Below, piece after piece: positions 13,023 through 24,800 of a DNA stretch of 64,000 nucleotides; the stretch's first letter is position 1, and the number at the start of each line of letters is the position of its first letter. The notes beneath the pieces were generated by a model. The model did not search any database and was not told the DNA's origin. It worked only from the letters and a program-made list of their open reading frames with translations. The stretch is taken from NCBI GenBank assembly GCA_944474755.1, contig OX104115.1:50709648-50773647 (forward strand). Reading direction: 5' to 3'. Source of the DNA: Limnoperna fortunei (taxonomy: Eukaryota > Mollusca > Bivalvia > Mytilida > Modiolidae). Both the position numbers and the translations under genes were made by a program.

Positions 13023-15663
13023 AAAGGGAAAAGGGGGGGGGGGGGTGGGGGGCAATATCTTTTCTGTTAACATGTTTTGGGCATTTTTACACATATGTTA
13101 ACTGTTTTTTTAGCTCACCTGACCTGAAGCTTTGAAACTTTGCACACATCATCAGTAAAATGTCCTCTACCAAGTTTGCACAAATCATGGCCTCAGACCT
13201 ACCAACATCGCCACCGTGGCTAAAAATAGAACAGGGGGGTCAAAATACAGTTTTTGGCTTATAGTTCATAAAGTAGAACAGATACAGAAAAACCTAAGAG
13301 ACTTTCCTTCTTCAACATCAAAAGCTCTACAAAACACTCCATTGGGTCAAAGTTGTATCACAACTTCTTGTAGGAGTTATTGCCCTTTATATGTCGAAAT
13401 TGATGATTTTTGCCATTTTTGCCTCAAAATCTTGAAAATTATTAGAACTAAAAAAAAAGTTAGCATTGCTTAATTGTTCTGCTCTATGAGAGCTACAAAA
13501 ATGGCTGAGAGTCAAGATTTTCTGATGAACCGTTTAAGAGTTATTCTTCTTGAACTGTTTTTTTATTCAGTTTTAATTGATTTTTAAAAATCTCCTCTGA
13601 AACCACTGAAAGTACTGCTTTGAATCTTTGTTCACATCATCTGTCAAATGTCCTCAAACAAGTTTGCACAAACCATGGCCACAGATTAACCAACATGGCC
13701 GCCATGGCTGAAAATAGAATGAGGGGGTTCAAAATAGTTTTTGGCTTATAGTTCAAAAAGTATATCAGATACAGGAAAACTGCAGAGACATGCCTTCATC
13801 AGCATCGAAAGGTCTACCAAACACTTCATTGGGTGGAAGTTGTATGATGACTCCTTGTAGGAGTTATTGCACTTTAATTGTCCAAATTGATGATTTTTGC
13901 CTTTTTTTCCTCAAAATCTTGAAAATTTTTAGAACTGGAGAAAAAGTTAGCATTGCTTTATTGTTCTGCTCTATGAGAGGTACAAAAATGGCTTTAGGGT
14001 CAAGATTGTCTGATTAACCGTTTAAGAGTTATTCCCTTTGAACTGTTTTTTTAATCCGTTTTAATTGATTTTTTTGAAAATCTTCTCTGAAACCACTGAA
14101 AGTACTGCTTTGAAACTTTGTACACATCATCCGTCAAATGTCCTCAACCTAGTTTGCACCAACCATGGCCGAAGATTAACCAACATGGCTGCCATGGTTA
14201 AAAATAGAATGGAATGGGGGGTCAAAATACAGTTTTTGACTTATAGTTAAAAAAGTATAACAGATACAGGAAAACCAAAGAGACATTACTTCATCAGCAT
14301 CGAAAGTTCTACGAATACATTCCATTGGGTCGAAGTTGTATGATGATTCCTTATAGGAGTTATTGTCCTTTAATTGTCGAAATTGAATTTGACATTTTTG
14401 CCTCAAAATCTTGAAAATTATTAGAACTAGAGAAAAAGTTAGCATTGCTTAATTGTTCTGCTCTATGCGGGCTACAAAAATGACTTTAGGGTCAAGATAA
14501 TCTAATGAATGGTTTAGGAATTTATCCTTGAACATTTTTTTTAATCAATTGATTTTAAAAAATATTCTCCTCTTTAACCAATTTTAAGGATTGCTTTGAA
14601 ACATTGCACACACCATCTTTAGGATGTCCTCTACCAAAATTGTGAAAATCATGACAGCTGACTACCTAAATAGCTACGTTGGCTTAAATAGAAAAGGGGG
14701 GGGGGGGGGGGTCAAGAGAGTTTTCGGCTGATAGTTAAAAAAGTATAACAGGTACAGCAAATTTGAAGTGAACCTCCCTTCTCCCTCTAAGCATCAAAAG
14801 CTCCTCCTTATAGGAGTTATTTCCCTTAAAAGGTCAAAATTAATGACTTTTGCAGAAGTGTTGGGCAATTCCTTATAGGAAAGAAAAGCTGGATAAAAAA
14901 GGGTTGTTTGGTTTCAGGTTCAGGTGAGCGATACAGGCTCCTGGGAGCCTCTAGTTTAAATAAAGCAACTGTTAACTGTTTTCTTAAAAATTGACATTGT
15001 TGTTAACTGTTATAATGAAAGTATTAAACCATGTTTGCTGTTCAGAACACTGTCAACTGTTTTACAGATTTTTTCTGTTATCTGTTAATTCATTTCATTC
15101 ACCACTTTTTTAATATGGTGAGCCTTCTTATGAAGGGGGCAATCATTAATCGATTAACAGGTTAACATTTTTTAAATTTTCCAAAAGCAGATAACGGTAA
15201 ATTTAAAATGATGATAACAGATAACAGCAATTTACATGAGAAAACAGAAAACAGTGAATTCAAAAAATCGAAAAGAACAGATAACAGCAGAATCTTATCG
15301 AAGGGCGATATGGCGAGAAAATGCATACATTAACATGATTAATCAGTGTTAACTAGTATGAGATCAAATGTACATTCCTTCCTTTATAGGAAGACTTTAT
15401 TACATAAAAAGTGGGAATAAAATGCATTAAACAGATAACAAAGACAAAATCTGTAAAACAGTTAACAGTGTTCTGGCTACTAACAGCAAACAGGGTTTTT
15501 ATTTTCATTAAAACAGTTAACAACAATGCCAATTTTTAAGAAAACAGATAACAGTTAATGGTTGAAAAACAGTATAAAAAACCAGTTAACAGACGTGTGA
15601 TCATGAAATTCCCAAAACACACTTCCAAAAAAAAAGGTCTTGCCCTCCCCCCCCCCTTTTTCA
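13023..15663. mobile_element. Foldback/inverted-repeat element, split by a Helitron-like insertion
   Basis: The arms begin at a poly-G tract (about 13027-13049) and end at a poly-C tract (about 15645-15658). Left arm pieces are 13023-13104 and 14955-15130; the right arm is about 15400-15663. They share long inverted matches such as AACTGTTTTCTTAAAAATTG, CAGAACACTGT and ACTGTTTTACAGATTTT. GTTAAC and ATAACAG motifs recur throughout. Without the inserted element (13105-14954) it is about 790 bp. No coding capacity. Confidence 0.65.
13105..14954 (+). mobile_element. Helitron-like element E2 with four copies of a ~487-bp core
   Basis: It starts TTTTTTTAGCTCACCTGACC at about 13105 and ends TTCAGGTGAGCGATACAGG, a hairpin GGCTCCTGGGAGCC, and CTAG at 14951-14954. 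The core unit carries TACTGCTTTGAA, CAAACCATGGCC and GGGTCAAAATA landmarks spaced about 485-491 bp apart (near 13128, 13615, 14106 and 14590). The 5' CGTCGT microsatellite seen in sister copies is missing. Reading frames inside it are by-products of the repeat. Confidence 0.68.
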
Positions 15664-16296
15664 TATATGATCTTCCATAACAATTTTATTTGTTTGCTGC
15701 AGTTTCTAAATACAAGATGGAAAATACATTCACAGATCTTTATTAAATTATAAGCTATTATCTTTTTAACTTCAAGATAACCACCACTTAAGTCACAATA
15801 AATTAAAACAATACCATGTTGGAAATATTGACGATCTCTCGCTTTCTAGAGAATGATGAGGCGTAGTTTGAGGGGGGGGGATAAGTGGTATTTTCGTGAC
15901 GTAATTGTATATTAAATATGCCTTGTGTCTTTGGGCGTAATTGCATGCTTATAAAGCTATGTTGAACTTTGAACTGAAAGCTGTAAGAGAAATGCAAAGG
16001 AAACCGACCGAACACAAAAACAAAACGTTGAGTATCCCAAACCCCCCAAAATGGATGCACTCAGGTGCTCCGGACGAGTAAGCAGTGCCTGCCTCTAATT
16101 AGACATCCGTCGAGTTACTTATTGTCATATCTAGGAAAAAGTTAAATCCAGGAATAGGAAAGACTACCTATGACTCAGCGAAAATGTCGGATCGTATTTG
16201 AGAGATTGATTTCCCATAACGATAAATTAAGTCATGGTGACGACCATAGAACTTCCGTAGAGATAACATCAACTTCGGTACAACAAACCCTTGTTT
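15664..16296. other. Intergenic, no feature assigned
   Basis: AT-rich with a somewhat CpG-richer part after 15800. No splice-linked coding exon or repeat end recognised. Confidence 0.4.
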
Positions 16297-16308
16297 GAGT
16301 AGTTTAGT

Positions 16309-16575
16309 TTGTTTGGTTGTTTGTTTGATGGTGTTTAACGCCACTTTCAGAAAATTTCAACTATATCATGGCGTCCAGTTTTTATTGGGGGAGGAAGCTG
16401 GAGTACCCGGAGAAAACCCCCGACCTGCGGTAGGAAAACTGGCAATCCTTGTCAATTAAGATTGGAGTCGAGTACACCGTGCCTGCAGTGAGAATCGAAC
16501 CAGCAATCTCAGTGTTGACAGACCACGTGATCAATAGTAGACGAACTACCTTGACCACTCGGCCACCGAGGCCCC
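16309..16575 (-). mobile_element. tRNA-derived SINE, full length, with 12-bp target-site duplication
   Basis: The - strand head reads GGGGCCTCGGTGGCCGAG, then TGGTCAAGG (A box) and a B box GGTTCGATTC that fits the polymerase III consensus. The body and an AAAC-rich tail follow. GAGTAGTTTAGT is present at 16297-16308 and 16576-16587. This is the best-preserved copy in the window at 267 bp. Confidence 0.9.
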
Positions 16576-16587
16576 GAGTAGTTTAGT

Positions 16588-18183
16588 AGTCAACAGCAGT
16601 GATTGGTCTAGAAAATGGAATACCGATCACAGGGTATAGAATAACGTATAAGTTGTGAAATGTACACACCATAAGCTGACCATACGCTGGAGCTGCTGGA
16701 ATGTTGCTGTCGATGAACGGGAAGTTGACAGTTGTAAAGTTGAAGTCTTCACGTTTGTCGTAGAGTCTAGTGTGTAGTTTCACCGAGTCTATTTTTAGAA
16801 GTAGGTCTAAGTCAAACTTTTTTCTGAAAATAAACCGCCAATAAGAGACCGCTAAAAAGCTTTTATAAGAAATTTTGACTTTAAAACAGGTACATTTTAT
16901 AAATAAAAATGTCCTGAATCAGTTTAAAATGTAAGATAAAAGAGGGAGAAAAATAAATCTTGTATAAAAATGACAAATTTAATTATAACATAAATTGTTT
17001 TTACCAACACACGGCTCTTCTTACTTAATATTCTGCCTGTTTATTTTAAAAGCTGAAAATATAATTTTGTCCTTAACGATGTCAATTATAACATCAAATT
17101 TCAAAACGGAAAAAACGAATGAATAGTTAGCTTAACGTTTTAAATACAATTATTGCAGACAGAAGTACAAATCTTTTGAAGCAATTTTAATTATTGTACA
17201 CACAATTCAATTAACAGTAGACGATGCCAGACGGGAAGACACATAACTGCCACCCCGAACACGTGACTATGGAATTTAAAACCCCGTTTTCAATAACTAT
17301 ATGCGCATTATCCAATTCTTATTCGAATTTTATTGGCAAGGGAATTATTGAAAACTAATACCCAATGAAAACAGGTGCACGCCCGTAAAATTTATTATAA
17401 CTTGTGTTGTTCGTTTGAAGAAATATTCTGTGTATCCGAAAATAATATTTACTTACATTTATTACTGATGATATGATATAATATTTTCAGAATTATTGAC
17501 GTCATTATATTAATGAATTATACCTCTTGTCAACATCAAAAAGAATCGTAGAAAAGCCATTAGGCAAACTTTTTTCTGGTGTCCATTTTGAAGCCCGGGG
17601 GTAAAGTAATTTTTGGCGTGTGTTAACATAGGGATGGAATGTCTAATGTAATTTAGTCCTGGGACTAGTATAACTTGATTTATGTAGTCCTGTTTAGTCT
17701 TACTATATATAGATGCTGAAATCGAATTCCTCGTCATTTTGCGTGTGAATTTGAATGCGCATTCAATATTACGTGTGAACGCAACTGTTGTTATTAATTT
17801 CCTCGATGCGAATTCGATAATGCGCATTACACAATTCGAGTTACGTCTGCACGCACCAGAAATATAAATCTGAATGTACTATAGCATCACATCGCTGTTA
17901 TTTGAGGGAAATGACGACAATGACTGAGTACCCTATAAACCCCAGAAGTTCGACAGGAAAACTGACAATCTCTTGTCTATAAAGGATAAAATGGACGAAA
18001 TCGAACACTCCATGCCCGCGTGTTGATTACCAAGATCACGCGGCCATTGTGGCTACATAGATGTAATGGAACCGACGTATTTGAAAACAAAAACACAAAT
18101 TCAAAGATTGTCCAATTCTCGAGAACGACAAACATTGGTAATTGGCTATGCTCTCACAGAATTAAGTTCCATAATTCTTTGAT
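16588..18183. other. Intergenic, CpG-richer, no gene recognised
   Basis: Contains several ATGCGCAT and GAATTC-centred short palindromes between about 17290 and 17840. An open frame of 105 codons on the - strand at 17510-17827 has no recognisable motif. I see no convincing coding exon. Confidence 0.35.
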
Positions 18184-18195
18184 TTGACACATTTA

Positions 18196-18385
18196 TTAGT
18201 ATGTTTGAATGTTGTTGTACGCCACTTTCAGCAATTTTTCAGCTATATCATGGCCGGACTACCCGGAGAAAACCCTTGGCCATCGGTAGGCTTGTCAATT
18301 AAGATTGGAGTCGAACGCACCCTGCCCGCAGTGAGGCTCGAACCCACAATCTCAGCGTTGATAGACCACTCGGCCACCGAGGCCC
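18196..18385 (-). mobile_element. tRNA-derived SINE with internal deletion, 12-bp target-site duplication
   Basis: The same family as the copy at 16309-16575, but 190 bp long. It lacks part of the head (A-box to B-box spacer) and some of the body, while keeping B box GGTTCGAGCC. TTGACACATTTA flanks it at 18184-18195 and 18386-18397, so the ends are intact and the deletion is internal. Confidence 0.85.
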
Positions 18386-18397
18386 TTGACACATTTA

Positions 18398-19670
18398 AAA
18401 CAACCGTTATAGTTAAAAGTTTACCATTTAACTACCAAAATTTTAAATACTGAAAGTTGGTTGAATACACTTTGCTCAGAAAGTATTTTATCGTAAATGT
18501 GTTTTGGTTTTAAAACTGGCAGTGACTATACAAGACGTTATCATGTAGAATTAAGTTAAAAAATATCGAACTCTTTTTTATATAGAGCTGTATTCACTTG
18601 TTGTTGATTCATGATTTGTTTTTAACAAGTAAAAATGATGCCTAAATTAGCACGTTTCAACTAGTAGCTGTTTGAAAGAGTGGTTATTCAATTGTTTAAG
18701 CTATGGTTTTATCTGTCACTCGACTGATGGTAAGCGAAACAACAAAATCAACAACATACATAATATATATATATTAAACATTTAAGTCAAACGTACCCCA
18801 CTGTTCTCTGGCTCTTTTACAGAACAAACAGTCAATACATCAGTAAGCAAGTTTTTAAATTACATAAATATTTGGTTTGTAGCCACTGAATATTTCCAGT
18901 TTCCCAGAATACGGGACATCGATCAGTAGGGACAGTCAAACAGAAGTTGAATGATTCTTGCCAGACCAGTGTTGTATGACCAGTCTTTATTGTGATGATT
19001 CTTCTATACATGTTGCTGGTTTCCCTTAATATTTTTGAAAATAAGGAGCGATGCATGACTGTTGTGGTCGGTTTGTATGATAAAAGTACGTCCAAGGAGA
19101 AAATGTCTTGTGAAATACGCGATACCAAGAAGGTTTTGTTATTCGAGTACAATTTCCTTTGTGGCAAAGCTTATAGTTCTGTCTATAACATTTTAAATCT
19201 GCCTCAATTGCCTTCAGCGTCTAGTACAAAAATGTCGTCCTGTGGCAGATAGCTAAAAGTCAAATGCTTCTATCAAATCTAGGAAAGAGTTTTTTGTTCT
19301 TCACCCCATGTAAAGTTAGGCTTGAATCCGTTGGGGGTCGATATCTCGTAACTTTTAACAATTTTTACACAAATATTCACTTTGCTTTGCATAATGTGGC
19401 ACTTAAGTCTTAGCTTCAGACTGAGTTTCTGGAACCTCGCAAGACCCCTCTTAGATTTTGTATGTGTTTGTGAAATCCTTTCCTACAATAATGGCTTCGG
19501 ACAGATAGGCAAGCATTTCTTCAATTTAAGACAGTAATACAAATAAAACTATTCGATTATGGTCGTGAAAATATCACTTCTGTTAAGTTTTAGGAAATTT
19601 AAATAGAAATCATTACAAGGATTGTACATCCCTTGTTTGGACTTTTATAATATCTTCCAGAATTCGTTTG
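18398..19670. other. Intergenic, no gene recognised
   Basis: Open frames on both strands around 18832-19252 overlap each other and carry no family motif I recognise. They may be chance or remnants. No repeat ends were found. Confidence 0.35.
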
Positions 19671-19870
19671 CATGCCAAGAATATGGTTCTCCTGAAAGTT
19701 AAGAGCTCCCGTAGAGCTTGTTACACGGTTGATTTCATAGAGATATAACAGTGCCATACTTTGTAAATGTATCTGACTCCATTGACGACATAAATTAATT
19801 ATCAGATAGTTAAACAATCATGAGGACCCCAGGTGGTCAGGGGAAGTTTTAGTCGTATATTCTTGGCATG
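19671..19870 (+). mobile_element. 200-bp inverted-repeat element (MITE), copy 1
   Basis: Begins CATGCCAAGAATAT and ends with its exact reverse complement ATATTCTTGGCATG. It is identical base for base, as far as I can read, to the copy at 21210-21409. No target-site duplication is obvious. Non-coding. Confidence 0.75.
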
Positions 19871-19925
19871 GAAAAGTAACCAAGGGGGGGGGGAAATATA
19901 TATGTTTTACCCTCTGGTGCTTCTT

Positions 19926-19947
19926 GTTTGACGTTTAGCGCCACTTT
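19926..19947 (-). mobile_element. SINE tail fragment
   Basis: GTTTGACGTTTAGCGCCACT is the left (tail) end shared by the - strand SINE copies. Only about 22 bp remain. Confidence 0.5.
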
Positions 19948-20470
19948 AAATTAAAGGTGGGAAGACCCTCAAATGTTCAACCGAACAGTTGATCTTTAAT
20001 ATTATTAATAATTTTCTTCCGATCAAAAATTCAATTTCGTGCTGCAAAAAAGATTCTTTTACGATCCCGCTGAAAATTTGTCGATTTGCTGGATACCCCA
20101 TGGGCTGTCTCCCCTCCACCCTGTTGGCACGTCCGGTCAAAAATGAGGGCGTGGCAGGGACCACCCACAAAAACGTTGTGTCCACATCTCCTCCTAAGGC
20201 ACACCAAATGGTACAATAAAATGGACGCCATTTCCATCTGGGATCGATGTCCTCGAATTGTCGATAGGTAGAAAATCGCTGGGCGCAACCAGTAAAAAGT
20301 AACAAGTCGTGCACGTCCAACACCAGTTTTTCTGTAAAAATCGTAATTTCCCGAAAAACGATGCATCCCAGCTGTTTGAAACCTTCGCCATTCGCTTTAG
20401 AATGTCGATTTCTGTCTAAAAATGTCTTTCCGTAACGTGTACGAGTCAATAAATCCTTAAAATCCCACAT
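19946..20470 (-). CDS. Unrecognised 174-codon open frame in a CpG-rich patch
   Basis: An ATG-started frame without introns, in the only clearly CpG-rich interval here (about 19950-20780). The N-terminus begins MWDFKDLLTRTRYGK. I recognise no domain, signal peptide or repeat in it. Two other long frames overlap it on the same strand and others on the opposite strand, which is expected in CpG-rich DNA with few stops. It could be a first exon or leader of a gene, a decayed domesticated sequence, or chance. The 200-bp MITE copies lie on both sides of this patch. Confidence 0.15.
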   Translation of the reverse strand: MWDFKDLLTRTRYGKTFLDRNRHSKANGEGFKQLGCIVFREITIFTEKLVLDVHDLLLFTGCAQRFSTYRQFEDIDPRWKWRPFYCTIWCALGGDVDTTFLWVVPATPSFLTGRANRVEGRQPMGYPANRQIFSGIVKESFLQHEIEFLIGRKLLIILKINCSVEHLRVFPPLI

Positions 20471-21075
20471 TGAAACACGTGACCACCCCTCCCCCCAGCC
20501 ACGTAAATTTCGTCTGTCGTGATGTCCGTTTCAACCATCGTCACTGAATGACAGTGTAAATCGTGTGTCAACAAGTTGTTCTAACTGTCCGAACTGCATT
20601 TTACCTGAAACAATAACAAATTGAAACAATTTCCGACGTCACTTTTTTGTGTATTCCATCGTCTGCTACGTGCCTCGTGTAAATTTCTCTGAAATAAAGC
20701 GAGAACGTCTTTTATTAATTGTCGGCTCGCTCCGTTGATATTATTCCGTGCCGTGTCGTCCTGAAATAAACAATCACTGAGATTAAAGATCCTGCATCAT
20801 GTCATATATTGGTCTGTTCAGACCATAGTAACTCCCTGTTGTGACAAAATAAAACATCTCCGTGATATTATATAACAATGTCACGTGACTTCAGCTAGTT
20901 CGAACATTTCTTTGCCTTTTACCATAAATCTCTTTCTCTTCTTCTACAAGTCAAGAAAAGTCATTAAAATACAAAACTTACAGTTAAAACAGAAAAATAA
21001 ACAAACAAACAAATACACAAAAAAACTGGTTCCCGGTTTTTATATAATCATAGTTGCATATAAAACTATGAAACC

Positions 21076-21159
21076 AAAAAGGGCCCGGCTCCCCACCCAG
21101 GACCAGCATGTTAAAAATTATAAAACATGCTGGCCCTGGGTGGGGGGCCGGGCCTTTTT
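21076..21159 (+). other. GC-rich hairpin with ~36-bp stem
   Basis: The left arm 21076-21112 (AAAAAGGGCCCGG through CCAGCATGTT) pairs with 21124-21159 (AACATGCTGG through CCGGGCCTTTTT) across an 11-base AT loop. Only two substitutions and one indel separate the arms. The stem is strongly GC-rich in otherwise AT-rich DNA. Confidence 0.85.
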
Positions 21160-21209
21160 TTTTATTCAATTTTTTTCCTGTTTTTTAAATAGAAGGTTAG
21201 AAACAGTAC

Positions 21210-21409
21210 CATGCCAAGAATATGGTTCTCCTGAAAGTTAAGAGCTCCCGTAGAGCTTGTTACACGGTTGATTTCATAGAGATATAACAGTGCCATACTT
21301 TGTAAATGTATCTGACTCCATTGACGACATAAATTAATTATCAGATAGTTAAACAATCATGAGGACCCCAGGTGGTCAGGGGAAGTTTTAGTCGTATATT
21401 CTTGGCATG
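21210..21409 (+). mobile_element. 200-bp inverted-repeat element (MITE), copy 2
   Basis: Same 14-bp terminal inverted repeat and same interior as 19671-19870, in the same orientation, 1.54 kb downstream. Non-coding. Confidence 0.75.
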
Positions 21410-21831
21410 ATTACAATGATATAGTAATCTCTTGAGTTAAAGACGAATATACCATTTTTCCCTCAGTCGCCCCATTAATTCCATATTTCGCATGTTTTAA
21501 TAAATACCTATAACGCAACTGATTTTTTAATTAGCCTAAAATATGAAAATATGTAACATTCCACATTAAATGCCACATTTGTTCTTTAACCCGTTTGTTA
21601 GTGGTGTTTTGATAGTATGGTATTCAGATATATTCATCACAATGTAGACAAAACGAGACTTCGCCATAAAAGAGTTACTTTCCATGGCAACAATATACAG
21701 ATTTTAAAGTTCAATTGAAGAAAATGACAAAAATTGTTGTATTTAGAACATTAATTATCTAAGAAATGTATTAATGAATTACAGAAACAACGTACGGTTT
21801 TCTATTTCGTAAACAATCATAAACAAAAAGG

Positions 21832-24800
21832 ATGGCAGAAAGAAAATATGACCTCGCACTCGTGAAAACTGTCACAGATAAAAAGATCAGACCACAGGAA
21901 TGGTATATTATTTGTCATTTTTAATTTAGTGTTCAGTGTACTATCATTTGACAGTTAACCTCATTTAGCATGCAATTTGTTTAATTAAAAAAATCAGAAA
22001 GTTTCTTAGATAGGAATAGAAATTGTTCGTTTGGGGATATTGGAGCTAGTTGTAAGTTGTAACGGTAGCAGGTCGTTCCGTCCCCTGGTCGATTCGTCCT
22101 CTATTTTTTTGTCGATCCGTTCCCAGTATTATCAATATAAATAAATATACGTATATTACTATATTTAATTATTTAAAATAATTGTTTTTAATTGGAAATT
22201 GATAAAATCAGGGTCAGTCTATATTAACTTATAGTATAGCTGAATTGTTCTTTGTCGTATGGGGTACTACAAAAATGTACCTTGTGTACGTAAATGTATA
22301 CTAAAATGTACCTGGGTAACATACTTGTATACTAAATGTATTTTGTTGTTTGTTTTGGCGAGAAATTGTAAGAATAAGACCTATTCAGCGTACATGATCT
22401 CCATTGATTTAGAACTATTTTATGAATCGGTTATGTTGAGATCGTCATGTAAAAACATGTTCGCTGCCAACAAGATATCAATCTGCGATAACCTAAATTT
22501 ACACAGGGTACAATTTCTAGCCAAAACAAATGGTGAGGTACATTTTTGTATACAAGTATGTACCCGAGGTACATTTTGTAGTACCCTATACTACAAAGAC
22601 CAATTTAGCCTTAGTATAGAATGTCCCTGATAAAAATAACACATTCTTATACATATGAAACCACACCATCATATAAGAAGTAACAACATAAAAATAAAGA
22701 AAAAAACTCTTTATAATTGTGTTCTCTCTTCAAAATACTTTATTATAAAGTAACAATTTTCTTTATTATTTAAAAAACATTCCACTTTCATGCTAAATCA
22801 TGGCCACATATTTGCATACTCAGCAATGAAAACAGTGAACTCCAGTGTACTGTACAACCATACTTAAAAATATGACTAATGAATGTCTTTTTCTTTGAAT
22901 TTTACTTACTTTTTTTTAATTTATTTTACCTACCTTTGGTTTTACTGGGGGTTGACAGGATTGTCCTAGGGACAGATCATCTAGAAATCATTTTGTAACG
23001 TATGTTTCACTTTAAGGTAGTAATGTCCTTTGTCCAGATTAAGCGTAGTTTAATAGATTAAACCAATTTTATAGAATGTCTGTTTAGCATCCAGCTAAAA
23101 ATATTTCAGCTATATTTTTCAAACATTAAGTTTTCACTGTCTGTTTGATTTATAGACACTGCAGGTCACATAATAACGTCACATCACTCACAAAATAGAC
23201 ACCAGATTCTACTAATATATTTCATTTCATTTTTCACAAGTTGACATACAAATGGGGATCTTGTGTGGTATATAAGGACTAAATATTGTATAAATTTAGC
23301 AGGGTGCCACAGTGTCCCAATGGTGTATAAATAACATAAAATTGTTTTATAATAACAATAACTGTAACAACAAATTTTTTTCATTATTATCAAAATTACA
23401 CCACAAAAAATCAAAGTGCAATGCAGGATGCACCACATATTTAAATAAACCTCAGCAATGTGTTTTAATATTAAAATCAAAAAAACTAAAAATGCCTGGT
23501 GTGAACAAAGAGCTTTGCACAAAAATAATGAATTTTTTTCTTGAAATTTAAAGAAATCATTTAAAAGTACTAATGAATTCCAGAATACATGTCTAGTTTT
23601 ATTTTTGACTACGGAGGAAAATGGAAATATGTTTATGCCATTTCCCAAAAAGAAAATTTCCTTTAGCATTAAGACAAAATGACCAGCTGTAATACACATA
23701 CAAAATATTTCCATTTACATGAACTTTGCATCAATCTTCTTTCTGCACTTTTCAATAAGAAACTAAGATACTTGTTTTTTTTCTGTCCTGTATTATTTCT
23801 TCTTTATAAAAATATTATGATTTATATTTTTACTTCCAAAAAATTTACCAAATAATTACAGGCAACATAGAAATTTGCATCATTTCAAAGCCATATAAAG
23901 ACATTCCTAAAATAGTTAGCTACAAACTAAAAATTAAAAAAAAGATAACAAACAGCAACCATCTTGTGCAACTTTTAATTTTGTTCAGCAAAATAGATAT
24001 TCTTCTATTTATTGTCTTCTGCAAAATCAGCTTGGAACTCCAGTGTTGCTAGAGTGAATTTGGTAATGGGGCACTTGTGTTCTAAGTACAGTATTGGGTT
24101 TGCAGTTCTTGCTATTTATGTAATATTCAAGTATGTGCGTATCTCGGATTATATTTTAAGGATTATTAGGTATACATATTAGGGATTGTGTACATTATCC
24201 AGAGACCAGTATGAAAGCAGATTTTGAACAGGGATTTGTTTTCAGGGGTTACAATAATTATATTTAGATATCAAACTTGTGCATATTTTTTTGGGATCAG
24301 CTAACTGTAAATTCAATTGATATGTTGATTTATCAGTGTGATGACTTTGTCACATATTGTCTTGAAGAATCTCTGGCCCCAATTAAAAATAAGCTTACAC
24401 AAACAATTATGCAATTATACTATTATGAATGCAATATTTTTGTTTAATTTGGCCAAACATTTTGTAAGCTTTATCAACAAGTACTTATTCTCAGTAGCAT
24501 TTTCATTTCTTACTGTCTATTCTACACAATAGTTTACAATGAATCATCTTGTTTTCTGTTTTCTGTCTTCTTTCTCTTTCTTCATCTCTTTTCAGGTGGT
24601 ACACAATTATTTGTAAAAGGTAATTCCTTTCTTTGTTCTTTATGACCAGTAACAATCACTGGGACAGTGTTATATTCTTACTTATCTACTGTATATCATT
24701 TCTACATTTCTTACTGATGAAAATCAGCAAAATCAATATCTGATAACATCAATCTTCATTCATACTCTCTTTCATTAATTTTGCATGTAATAACACAGAT

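Noticed and set aside
16485..16575. tRNA gene
   Set aside because: A- and B-box motifs are present, but they belong to the head of a SINE with tail and target-site duplication; no complete cloverleaf was found.
18832..19252. Overlapping frames on both strands (111 and 86 codons)
   Set aside because: No family motif, no supporting splice structure, and the strands conflict; kept as unassigned DNA.
23184..23714. 176-codon - strand open frame
   Set aside because: Low-complexity Ile/Leu/Cys/Tyr/Phe composition typical of AT-rich chance frames, inside intron 1 of the FAM47E-like gene, with no motif.
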